A stretch of 64,000 nucleotides of DNA from Verrucomicrobiales bacterium (GTDB taxonomy: Bacteria; Verrucomicrobiota; Verrucomicrobiia; Limisphaerales; J093), in contig JACKPW010000001.1 of the NCBI GenBank assembly GCA_024233215.1, forward strand, positions 496,001-560,000, given 5' to 3'. Positions 50,865-60,200 of this stretch are shown here, one piece after another (position 1 is the stretch's first letter; each line of letters begins with the position of its first letter). The notes beneath the pieces were generated by a model. It was not told the DNA's origin, did no database searches, and was given only the letters and a program-made list of their open reading frames with translations. Both the position numbers and the translations under genes were made by a program.

Positions 50865-52439
50865 TCAGGCCCCCGCCAACGCCACCCGCACACACGCCGC
50901 TTCCTGATCGTTCCGCAGCAGGAGCAGGTCGCCGGAGAGCGCCGGGGGATTCCAGGTCTTGTCCGAAAACACCTTGAACCGCTGGCGTTCGTTGGGGCCC
51001 TCCGGCGTCGGCGCGAGCAGGATCAACTCCCCGTTCTCCGCTGTCAGCAGCACGTGTTCTCCAACTCGCAGCATCTGACCGTGACCGTAGCGGCCCTCCT
51101 TCCAGACGCGCCGGCCATCGGCAAGATCAACACACGCCAGAATGCCGTCGTCCAGGCCGTAGAGATACCCCTCCTTCGCAATGAAGTTGGCGAACTTCGC
51201 CTTCAGCGCGCGCGATTGCCACAGCGACTCCACCTGCCATTCACCCTGCGCGTCGGGTCGGACCTGAAGCAATTCCGCCCCCACCCCGTAGCCGCTGGAG
51301 AACACCACGCGGTCGGGCCCGACGATCACCGGTTCCGCCACGTGCGGTTGTCCCCTGCCCCACGGGTATTGCCAGAGCACACGGCCATCCTCCGGCGCAT
51401 GGGCCGCGATGCCGGGTCCGTTGAAGCTCAGAATCTGGGTTGTCCCGTCCAACTCCGCGACAAACGGCGAACTGTACCCCGCGGAATCCGAACCACCGTG
51501 CCAGACCATCTCCCCGGTCGCCGCATCGTAGGCCAACAGGGAATGGTCCTGCCTTCCGCCGGCGCTCACGATGATGCGCCTGTCCAGCCAGAGCGGGGAA
51601 CCGGCGAAACCCCACCCGGGGGCTTTGCTCTCCGCATCTCCGGTGATCTGACGTTGCCAGACGGATTTTCCGTTCTCCAACTCCAGACAATTCAACCAAC
51701 CTGTGGCGCCCAACGTGAATACCCGGTTGCTGACAATCGTGGGCGTGGCCCGCGGTCCCACGCCGGCAATGGTGGTGTCGAAGCGGGCAGGGTCGGCATG
51801 TCCCCAAAGCCGGCGCCCCGTCGCCACGTCATAACACGTGACCAGTTCCTCCTCCCCGCGCTGTTCCTGGGTCACCGCCCGGTTTCCCACCACGGCGAAA
51901 CCCGACCACGCCGCGCCGATGGGTTGTCGCCACAAGACCACGGGCGGATGGGCGGTCCAGTCCGGGTCCAGGGTCACCCCTTCGATGACGCAGTTGCGGT
52001 TGGGCCCGAGAAACTGCGGGAAGTCGGGACGATCCGATGCCGGCGGCAAGGTTTCATCGGTCGGCGACACCACCCGCTCGACGTTGCTGACCGGCTCCCG
52101 GGTCCAACGCGGTTCCAGAATGGGCAGCAGATCACCACTGACCCCGCGAATCCGAAAGGTCGCTGCCAACAGACCGACGACCACCAACGCCCCGCCACAA
52201 ACGGCGAACCGCCAGCGCCACGCCGCCCGGGAAGCCAGCAACCACCATAGCCAAAGCCCCGCAACGCCGAGGATCACGGCAACCATGGAGTTCAGGTTCC
52301 GGCTTTGAAACGGCAGGTCCGAACGACCGCGAATCACCGCCACGGCCACGCCGGTGGCCACGAACACAAGCACCGCCGGCCACCACCGGATGCGGCGCCG
52401 CAGAATCGGAGGTTCAGGATTGGGGAGGTTCCCGCTCAC
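50865..52439 (-). CDS. Membrane-anchored PQQ-like beta-propeller protein
   Basis: About 524 residues. The N-terminal part has three or so membrane spans (about 17-33, 47-66, 73-92). The rest is a beta-propeller with PQQ-dehydrogenase-like blades: V-L-W-R-Q-P-I, T-G-R-R-L-W-G-H, G-K-S-V-W-Q-R-Q, G-E-M-V-W-H, D-G-R-V-L-W-Q, G-R-R-V-W-K. A calcium/PQQ active-site motif of true dehydrogenases is not evident, so it may be a binding or scaffold protein. The start is a GTG at 52439, the latest candidate ahead of the first span; the upstream frame to 52850 looks non-coding. Confidence 0.75.
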   Translation of the reverse strand: MSGNLPNPEPPILRRRIRWWPAVLVFVATGVAVAVIRGRSDLPFQSRNLNSMVAVILGVAGLWLWWLLASRAAWRWRFAVCGGALVVVGLLAATFRIRGVSGDLLPILEPRWTREPVSNVERVVSPTDETLPPASDRPDFPQFLGPNRNCVIEGVTLDPDWTAHPPVVLWRQPIGAAWSGFAVVGNRAVTQEQRGEEELVTCYDVATGRRLWGHADPARFDTTIAGVGPRATPTIVSNRVFTLGATGWLNCLELENGKSVWQRQITGDAESKAPGWGFAGSPLWLDRRIIVSAGGRQDHSLLAYDAATGEMVWHGGSDSAGYSSPFVAELDGTTQILSFNGPGIAAHAPEDGRVLWQYPWGRGQPHVAEPVIVGPDRVVFSSGYGVGAELLQVRPDAQGEWQVESLWQSRALKAKFANFIAKEGYLYGLDDGILACVDLADGRRVWKEGRYGHGQMLRVGEHVLLTAENGELILLAPTPEGPNERQRFKVFSDKTWNPPALSGDLLLLRNDQEAACVRVALAGA

Positions 52440-52945
52440 GCCCGGATTAAAGCGGCCCGACCGCAAACCGTAAACCGGCGACTGCGCCAACCCGGCCCGC
52501 GACGCGAGCACGGACGAGCAACTTTCTGTTGCACCTGCAACACCAAACTGCAGAACAGCCCGCGGTCTCCGCCGGGCTGGAAGGTGGGATTGGCAGTGCC
52601 CGCGTCCGGTCGCCCCCTTACCTCGGGGGGGCATCCGGGCTGGTAAAACCCGGCCCATCCGGCGGCAATCACCGCCCTTCTCCCCCGCCCTCTCAGGACC
52701 AGTGACAAAGTCGGCCCAACTCGTTGGTTCGTAGCGCAGATGTCTGATCTGCTGGATCGCCGAATTCAATTCGGCAGACCGTCCGAACCCCCGAACGCTT
52801 GCGGATCTGGAAATCTGCGCCACGACTGTGTCACTGGCCCTGCCCGCCATCTCGACGCTGCAATCTCGACGCTTGCCTTCCGGGTTGGCGGCGGAGAGAG
52901 TCGCGGCCCAGCCGACCGCGATGCTGCGGTTGTCGCGGGTCCGAT
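52440..52945. other. 506-base divergent intergenic region with a foldback element
   Basis: Between the leftward propeller gene and the rightward coiled-coil gene no protein frame is convincing. A foldback repeat (52727-52826) is the only clear structure. Promoters for both genes should lie here, but no good -35/-10 pair was found. Confidence 0.45.
52727..52826. repeat. REP-like foldback element
   Basis: A 100-base element with an outer imperfect inverted repeat (GTTCGTAGCGCAGAT at 52727-52741 against ATCTGCGCCACGAC at 52813-52826) and a perfect inner palindrome GCCGAAT-TCA-ATTCGGC (52759-52775). The GTAGCGCAGAT...CGCCGAATTxCAATTCGGC layout resembles a repeat that I recall as common in verrucomicrobial genomes (memory, not checked). 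There is no coding potential. Confidence 0.55.
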
Positions 52946-53797
52946 ATGCGCAAGAGCCTGATCCTGCTTGTCGTCGGGGCGGCCATCGCCCTGGCCGTCA
53001 TGGGGCCGCTGCTGTTGAAGCAGCAGGCCGAGGCCCGCCGACTCGGCGTCGAACGCGACCATCTGAAGACCACCCTCGGCGCGGCGGAGAAACGTGCGCT
53101 GGACGCGGAGGACCGCCTGGACCGGCAAAATGGCGAACTGGAACGACTGCGTCGCGGGCAGGAGGAACTGCTTCGGCTGCGCGGGGAAGTCACCCAGTTG
53201 CGTCAGGCCGGCGCCGATGCCCTGGCGGCCGCCGCCCGGCGTCCTCCCCCCACTCCCAAGCCCGCCACCGCCGAGATGCCACCCCAACCCCCCGTTGCCG
53301 AACCCACCCCGGCTCCGGACGAATCGGAGCCCTTCGGCATCGGGGTGTTCATGCGGGCCGACCAGTGCAACTTCGCCGGGTTCAACTCTCCCCGGGATGT
53401 GCTGGAAACCCTGCAATGGGCGCTGCGCACCGGCGAGACGGACACCATCAACGAGGTCTTCCTGCCGGTGGAGGTCCCCGCCGGCGATCCCAGCGTCGTG
53501 GTGGGGGGGCCGGACACCCTGACGGCCGCGGACGGTTCGGTGGGTGTCGAGCCGGGGGATTCGGTCACAACGGTGACCACTGAAGTGGCCACGCCCGGCG
53601 AGTGGTCCGGCTACATCGTGGTTGGCGGCATGGAAGCGGGCCCCGACGAGGTCCGCCTCATGGTGCGCAATCAACGCGCCGACGGCAGCCAGGAAGACCT
53701 GCCAATGACCTTTCACCGGGTGGGAACCGGCTGGAAGATCGCCCCGACCGTGGTCCCCGTCTCCGCCACCGTCAACCCGGACGCCGGCACGCCCTGA
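52946..53797 (+). CDS. Membrane-anchored coiled-coil protein of unknown function
   Basis: A 283-residue protein with one N-terminal membrane span (about 4-24), a long coiled coil (about 28-85), a Pro/Ala-rich linker (about 90-125) and a C-terminal globular domain (about 130-283). The last contains F-N-S-P-R-D-V-L-E-T-L-Q-W-A-L and F-H-R-V-G-T-G-W-K-I, similar in style to NTF2-like folds. No signature of known function was recognised. Topology suggests a periplasmic domain. The ATG at 52946 is chosen because the membrane span follows directly. Confidence 0.65.
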   Translation: MRKSLILLVVGAAIALAVMGPLLLKQQAEARRLGVERDHLKTTLGAAEKRALDAEDRLDRQNGELERLRRGQEELLRLRGEVTQLRQAGADALAAAARRPPPTPKPATAEMPPQPPVAEPTPAPDESEPFGIGVFMRADQCNFAGFNSPRDVLETLQWALRTGETDTINEVFLPVEVPAGDPSVVVGGPDTLTAADGSVGVEPGDSVTTVTTEVATPGEWSGYIVVGGMEAGPDEVRLMVRNQRADGSQEDLPMTFHRVGTGWKIAPTVVPVSATVNPDAGTP

Positions 53798-53856
53798 CCC
53801 CTCTCAGTCTGCGATGAACCTGGCACGCTTCTGGCTGGAGAATTCGCGTTACGATT

Positions 53857-55806
53857 ATGTTGCAGCATTTTGACATGGGCCCGTGGCTGGCCGGTGGCCT
53901 GACCGCAGTTCTGCTGGCCACCGGAACGTCCGCCGACGCCGGACAGGTGATCGTCAGCGAGGTGATGTACAATCCCCCTGCCGGCGATGAATATGAGTTC
54001 ATCGAACTGGCCAACATCGGAACCACCTCGGCGACCCTCAGCGGGGCGCGATTCAGCGAGGGTATCTCCTACACGTTCGGTGCCACCGTGCTCCTCCCCG
54101 GCGAACTCATCGTGGTCGCCCGCGACCCGGCCGCCTTCACGAGCGCCTACGGCACGGACGGCATCCGCCTCGCCCCCGGCAGTTACAGCGGCAAGCTCGA
54201 CAACGCCGGTGAGCAAATCACCCTGGTCGATGCGCTGGACCAACCCATCGCCGCCTTCAAGTACGATGACGGCGGTTCCTGGCCCTCCCGGCCGGATGGA
54301 CTGGGCAGTTCGCTGGAGGTTGCCGTCCCGGGGGGCAACCCGGATGACCCCGACACCTGGACCGCCAGCCGGAGGATCGGCGGATCGCCCGGCCTGCTGC
54401 AGTCCCCAACGCCGCCGCCCGTGGTCATCAACGAGGTGCTCCCCCACACCGACCCCCCCTACGAAGACGCCATCGAGCTTTTCAACACCGGCAATGATCC
54501 GGTCGACCTCGGGGGCTGGTATCTGAGCGACAGCACGGAGGAGCCGGCCAAGTACCGCATTCCGGCGGGGACCACGATCGCTCCGCTCGGTTATGCCGTC
54601 TTCTACGAACTCCAGTTCAATACCAACAACACCCTCGTCCCCTTTGCCCTCAGTTCCCCCCACGGGGACGAGGTGGTGCTGACGACCTCGGATGCGCACG
54701 GCAACCCGGCGGAATTCGTCGACACCGTCAGCTTCGGCCCCAGTCTGAACGGCCTGCCCTTCGGACGCTGGCCCAATGGCACCGGTGAACTCACCACCCT
54801 CACCCGTCAGACCCTCGGCACGGACATCAACGCCTGGGATCCCGCGGTTGTCATCATCTACTTCAGGCTCGGACAGGGCGCCGCCAATGCCGCCCCGCGC
54901 GTCGGCCCGGTCGTCATCACCGAGATCATGTACCACCCGCCGGAGGGGGGGGACGAATACCTGCAACTCGCCAACATCGCCGACACCCCGACCCCGCTCT
55001 TCGACCCCCTCAACCCGACGAACCTCTGGCAACTCGTCAACGGCGTCCAGTTCACCTTCCCCGCCAACACCACCCTCGAGGCGGGCGAACGCATCCTCCT
55101 GACCGGAATCGATCCCGGCCTGTTCCGCATCCTCCACGGCACCCCGGCGGAAACCCGCATCTTCGGTCCCTGGACCGGGAACCTCGACAACGCCGGGGAA
55201 GCGATTGAAATCGCCCAACCCGACGCCCCACAAACGCTCCCGCCGGAAGTCGGCTTCGTCCCCTACGTGGTCGTCGAGCGGGTCCGCTACGACAACCACG
55301 CCCCCTGGCCCACCGCCCCGGACGGCGAGGGGGACTCGCTGGTGCGCCTGGTACCCGACGCCTATGGCAATGACCCGACCAACTGGGCCGCCTCCAGTGC
55401 CCTGCCCGGGCTCGACACCGATTCCGATGGCATGCCCGACGCCTGGGAGGAGGCGCATTCGCTGAATCCGGACGACGCCGGCGACGCGCTGCTGGACGCC
55501 GATTCGGACGGGGCCACCAACCTCGACGAATACCGCGCCGACACCGATCCCCGCGACCCCGCCAGCCGCCTGGCAATTCTCAGCCTGACCGTGAACGAAT
55601 CCTCGCAGGCAGTGGCCATCCGGTTCCACGCCGCCGAAGGCCGGGCCTACCGGATCGATTCCCGGATCCATTTACAGACCGGGGGCTGGGAATTGTTGGA
55701 GGCCGTGTCGGCCGGCGCGGCGCGCGAGGTTTTGGTCACGGACTCGCCACCTGAAGGCGCCGCCCGCTTCTACCGCCTGGTCCTGGTCAGCGTCCCAAGC
55801 CCATAG
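53857..55806 (+). CDS. Secreted lamin-tail-domain protein with calcium-repeat linker
   Basis: A 649-residue protein with a signal peptide (about 8-27). Three lamin-tail (LTD) Ig-like domains: about 29-165 (V-I-V-S-E-V-M-Y-N-P, E-F-I-E-L-A-N), about 187-325 (V-V-I-N-E-V-L-P, A-I-E-L-F-N-T-G) and about 350-520 (V-V-I-T-E-I-M-Y-H-P-P). These are followed by thrombospondin type 3-like calcium repeats (D-T-D-S-D-G-M-P-D-A-W-E-E and D-A-D-S-D-G-A-T-N-L-D-E-Y). The C-terminal tail has W-E-L-L and R-F-Y-R-L. Proteins of this build are cell-surface or extracellular, often in adhesion; function is inferred. Confidence 0.82.
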   Translation: MLQHFDMGPWLAGGLTAVLLATGTSADAGQVIVSEVMYNPPAGDEYEFIELANIGTTSATLSGARFSEGISYTFGATVLLPGELIVVARDPAAFTSAYGTDGIRLAPGSYSGKLDNAGEQITLVDALDQPIAAFKYDDGGSWPSRPDGLGSSLEVAVPGGNPDDPDTWTASRRIGGSPGLLQSPTPPPVVINEVLPHTDPPYEDAIELFNTGNDPVDLGGWYLSDSTEEPAKYRIPAGTTIAPLGYAVFYELQFNTNNTLVPFALSSPHGDEVVLTTSDAHGNPAEFVDTVSFGPSLNGLPFGRWPNGTGELTTLTRQTLGTDINAWDPAVVIIYFRLGQGAANAAPRVGPVVITEIMYHPPEGGDEYLQLANIADTPTPLFDPLNPTNLWQLVNGVQFTFPANTTLEAGERILLTGIDPGLFRILHGTPAETRIFGPWTGNLDNAGEAIEIAQPDAPQTLPPEVGFVPYVVVERVRYDNHAPWPTAPDGEGDSLVRLVPDAYGNDPTNWAASSALPGLDTDSDGMPDAWEEAHSLNPDDAGDALLDADSDGATNLDEYRADTDPRDPASRLAILSLTVNESSQAVAIRFHAAEGRAYRIDSRIHLQTGGWELLEAVSAGAAREVLVTDSPPEGAARFYRLVLVSVPSP

Positions 55807-55962
55807 CAACGGGCTGACAGTCCGGGCAGCCGTTTCCATTCGGGTGGATTCGGGTCCGTTCGTGGTTCTGAACGGAATCGTCACGCCCGCGGATTTCGGA
55901 TTTCGGGCCTGCCAAAGCCTTGCGCCGATCCGGCGGGCTCCCGTTAAATCACGCGCGTGTCA

Positions 55963-56757
55963 ATGCAAGTCATCGCGGTGGCCAACCAGAAGGGCGGCGT
56001 CGGCAAAACCACCACGGCGGTCAATCTCGCCGCCTGTCTTGCCGCGCTCGGTCAACGCGTGCTGCTGATCGACCTCGACCCCCAGGCCAATGCCACCAGC
56101 GGGCTCGGGCTGGAAAAGGCCGAGGGCGGCAGCGCCTATCGCGCCCTGCTCGGCGAGGAGGCGCTCGCATCCCGCATCAAACCCTCCGCCTACGAACGGC
56201 TCGACCTCGTCCCCAGCGAGATCGACATGTGCGGCGTCGAGGTGGAACTTCCCCGGCTCGACGATTACCTGCATCGCCTGCGCCTCGCCCTGGAACCGCT
56301 CCGCCGGGAACCGCTCCACGACCTCGCCCTGATTGACTGCCCACCCTCGCTCGGCATTCTCACCCTCAACAGCCTGGCCGCGGCCGACCGCCTGCTGGTC
56401 CCGGTGCAGTGCGAGTATTACGCGCTGGAAGGCATCTCCATGATCACCCGCCTGGTGGATCAACTCCGCGATGGGGGCGCCAATCCGGAACTGCGGCTGC
56501 TGGGCTTCGTCATGACCATGCACGACGCCCGCACCAAGCTCTCCCCGCAGGTGGTCTCCGATGTCCGCGAGCACTTTGGGGAACTCGTGTTCGACACGGT
56601 CATCCCCCGCACCACCCGGCTCGCCGAGGCCCCCAGCCACGGGAAGGCCATCACGGACTACGACCCCTACAGCGCCGCCACCGCCGCCTACGAGGTCTTC
56701 GCCCAGGAAGTGCTGGAACGGCTGCAGCAGGAAGACGCGGCTCCGCCAGGTCTTTGA
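55963..56757 (+). CDS. ParA-family chromosome-partitioning ATPase
   Basis: A 264-residue P-loop ATPase. The deviant Walker A is K10-G-G-V-G-K15-T-T (signature Lys10 present); Walker A' is L-I-D-L-D-P-Q-A-N; Walker B is L-A-L-I-D-C-P-P-S-L. C-terminal D-T-V-I-P-R and P-S-H-G-K-A-I-T-D-Y-D are typical of Soj/ParA. It binds DNA non-specifically and segregates chromosomes with ParB. No parB gene is beside it. GTG 55957 is an alternative start. Its TGA is immediately followed by a diverged copy of the hairpin repeat. Confidence 0.88.
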   Translation: MQVIAVANQKGGVGKTTTAVNLAACLAALGQRVLLIDLDPQANATSGLGLEKAEGGSAYRALLGEEALASRIKPSAYERLDLVPSEIDMCGVEVELPRLDDYLHRLRLALEPLRREPLHDLALIDCPPSLGILTLNSLAAADRLLVPVQCEYYALEGISMITRLVDQLRDGGANPELRLLGFVMTMHDARTKLSPQVVSDVREHFGELVFDTVIPRTTRLAEAPSHGKAITDYDPYSAATAAYEVFAQEVLERLQQEDAAPPGL

Positions 56758-56925
56758 GTGCGGTGAAAAGCGCCAGCCTTCACCGCTTTCTCAGGCCCCA
56801 CAGGCATGTCCACCCCCGACGGCCCAGCACCCCGACCCACCTCCCCGACCTCCCCTGGCCGGCTGCGCCTCGAAAGCGGCGATTGACATCGCGCGCACTC
56901 TAAGACGCTGCGCGCAGCCGGCCTC
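56756..56925 (-). repeat. Diverged single copy of the 153-bp hairpin repeat (reverse orientation)
   Basis: The hairpin GCGGTGAAAAGCG...CTTCACCGC begins at the parA stop (GAGTGCGG at 56756). About 85 bases later, AAAGCGGCGATT...ATCGC and ACGCTgCGCG follow. The order and spacing match the reverse complement of one unit from the 61.2-62.0 kb array. The middle is poorly conserved. The rest of the 56758-57238 gap (about 310 bases) shows no gene; it should hold the promoter of the large secreted protein. Confidence 0.65.
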
Positions 56926-57238
56926 ACCGCCCCCGAACGACGGGCCACCGCCCTCCCCGGCGCGCGGCTCCAGCCGGTCTGCAGGCATTTGGATTTCGTT
57001 AACACGCCGGGCTTTAGGTGCCCTGCCAGCTAGGTTCCCACCACATTAGGTTTGACTTGAATTCCGGTCCGTCAGACCATCCAAACCGTCTCCGTACGAA
57101 AGACTGAGGCCAGCAGCCCACTGTGTGGGATCGATTGGCAGAAGGCAGGGATGCACAACGTCTCCGCCGCTCGGCAAATCGACCGCAAGCTCCCGAGGCG
57201 GGGGCTTTGCGGGTGAGTCTGACCTCAACTGAGTAACC

Positions 57239-60200
57239 ATGAACAGACACAAGCAAGTCATGCATGATCCAACAAGAAGGCGTCCCTGGACGCCATTGCT
57301 GAGGTCAGGTGTCGTCGCCCTGGGCGCCCTCTCCGTGGCGCAGGCGGGCATAATCGACATCGACTTCAACACCGACCCGGCCGCTTCGGGTCTTTATACA
57401 TCTGTCACCACTGAGGCCAAGCCGTGGCGGTCCTCCGGTGGTGTGGACAACACCGGCTACCTGGCCATCACCGACGCCCGGGACAGCCAGAATGCGAACA
57501 TCCTGTTCAAGGACATGGAACCTGGCCTCGTGGTCAAGTCGTTCAAGTTCTCCTGCGATCTTCGCATCGGCGGCGGCGACGACCAACCCGCCGACGGGTT
57601 CAGCCTGAACTACGTCGATGCCACCGATCCGATCGTGAGCGACATCGAGAGCGGTATCAACCCCAGCGGCAGTCGCTACGCCGGCACCGACGGTGAAGCA
57701 AGCCTGCCTGAGGAAGGCACGCGGACCGGTCTGGCCATCGGGTTTGATACCTGGCAGAGCGCCGCCATCGGCGGCGTGCAGGACGTGGTCGGCGTCAGTG
57801 TGCGCGTGGGCGGAGCCCTGATCACGCAGTTCCCCGTACCACTTCTGCCCGACAACCAATACCCGGGCGGGACCTACAACGAGGCCCCGTATCGCAACCT
57901 GCCTCCCACCGACGCCAATTACGCGTCATCGATGCAGACCGGTGCCCAAGGGACGAATGCGGATCACGCCGCAGACCAACCTGCCTACGGCGACCCGGCA
58001 TGGGGTGACTGGATTGTCAACCTGGGCTGGGAGAAGTTCGAGGCCGAGGTGACGGAAACCGGCAAGGTCATCATCAAGTGGAAGGGTGTTGAACTGACCC
58101 CCGCAGGTGGTCTGCAGACCCAGTTTGCGCCCATGCCCGGACGCATCCTCTTTGCGGGCCGTTGCGGTGGCAACCATGAGGTTACCCATGTGGACAACAT
58201 CCATCTGGAGACCGTGGCGGCCGACAACATCATCATTGGTGTGGCCACCGGCACTCCCACCGGGTTCTCGGTTACCGTGATTGACTCCGGCCCGGCAGTC
58301 CTGGACCCCGCGACGGTGGCCATCACCCTCGACGGTGGCGCGATCACTCCCGACAGCTCGAGCAAGACGGGCGGCACGACGACATTCCTCTATGACGATC
58401 CCGCCAACCCGTTCGTGTCGGGATCAACCCACACCCTCAACGTCACGGCAAGCGACACCCGCGGGCTGCAGGTCACTGAAGACCGCGAATTCACTATCCC
58501 GGACTTCCTCACGCTCGATCCAGCCATTGCGGTGGCGGGCGCCAACACCCCCGGCTTCGTGCTGGACGTGTATCACATCATTCCGCCGCAGTACGTGACG
58601 GTGGACAACAACGTGAAGCGCGCGGAGCGCCAGTTGCATGGGGATCTCGGCGACAACACCTCGCTGGATCAAGCCACCGGCGGCGCGATGACCACCTACA
58701 TCGAGCCCGGCGTGATCAACTACGCCCAGGACGACGAGACGGCGGACAACGGCATCCCCGTGGACGCAGGGAACTTCACCACCGCCAACGGGTTCCCGGA
58801 TGCGCTGATTCCGGGCCTGAACATCTGGGACGGCGGCACCTACAACTACCAGGACAACCTGGCCACCCGGATCACCACCGTGCTGCACCTCACCGAGGTC
58901 GGCACCTACGAGCTGATCTTCAACAGCGACGACGGCTTCCGCACCGAGGCCGCCAAGAACGCCCGTGAGCAGATCGGCTCGACCATCGTGTCCGTCGCGG
59001 ACGTGGGCAAGGGCGCCAGCGACATCGTTCGACTGGTCTATGTCGGCACCCCCGGCTACTACCCGATGAGCACCGTGTGGTGGGAAGGCGGCGGCGGCGC
59101 GAGCCTGGAATGGGCGATCCGGACCCCGAGTTCGGGCGGCCAGGCCATGCTGATCAACGCTCCTGGTTCCGTGCAGGCCTTCCAGGTCGCCACCGGCGGC
59201 ACTCCCTCCGCCGTGGTCTATGCCGATCCCATCCGTAACTCCGGCAACCCGTATCCGCCGGATTCACAGATCAAGATCGACATCGCCAACGGCACCAGCC
59301 CGGTCAACACCGGCACGGTCAAGCTGCTGATCAATGACGCCGAGGTTGTCGCGACGGTCACCCCGACCGCCACCGGCGCCACCGTGCGTTACACGCCCAA
59401 CCCGTTGTTCGCGTCCGGCTCCACCGTCAAGGTGACCGTGCAGTTCGCCGAACAGGGCGGCGCCACCTACGACAACAGCTACACGTTCAACGTCGCCAGC
59501 TACACCGTGCTTCCGGGCATGCTGGCCACCGCGGTCGGCACGGGCTCCGAAGCCGGCATGACCTGGAAGGTCCACCAGACCTCCACCGGCCGCCTCAACT
59601 TCGTGGCGGAGCGCGAGGAACAACTGGCGGGCGCGTTCGGCACGAGCGTCCATGACGCCACCGGTGAAGTGGACGGCAAGTTCCTGATCGACTACGTCAA
59701 CTTCGAGCAGGACGGCGGTCTCGACTCCGGCGGTGCGGCCACCGTCGAACAGGGCCAGTTCCAGTCCGACAACGGGGCGCCGCAGAACGTGGCGGACATG
59801 CGCCTGCCGGGCATCCCGGCCGGTCACAACACCGACAACATCGCCGCCGAATGCGAAGCCTTCGTGCAGTTCGACACCGCCGGTTTCAAGACCATGGTGG
59901 TGAACAGCGACGACGGTTTCCACGTCACCGCCGGCATCAAGAGCAACCTGCTGCGTGAGAAGAAGTACGTGTCCCTGGGCTATGCCGACTACGGCAAGGG
60001 CTCCTCGGACATCACCTTCAACATCTACGTTGAGAAGGCCGGCGTGTACTACATGCGCCTGGTCTGGTTCGAAGGCGGCGGCGGCGCCAACTGCGAGTGG
60101 TTCACCGTGAACCAGTACGCGGGCGGCAGCGGCTCCCGCGCCCTCCTCGGCGGCACCCAACCGGGATCTCTCCCGGTGTTCCGCACCCGCACCGTGGCCG

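Noticed and set aside
50865..52850. Longer version of the PQQ-propeller protein starting at 52850
   Set aside because: The extra 137 residues cover the foldback repeat at 52727-52826 and look non-coding; the GTG at 52439 sits just before the membrane spans.
55963..56757. ParA gene as a sign of a plasmid or an origin region
   Set aside because: No parB, repA, dnaA or parS-like site was recognised nearby. A lone ParA in this setting is not enough to call an origin.
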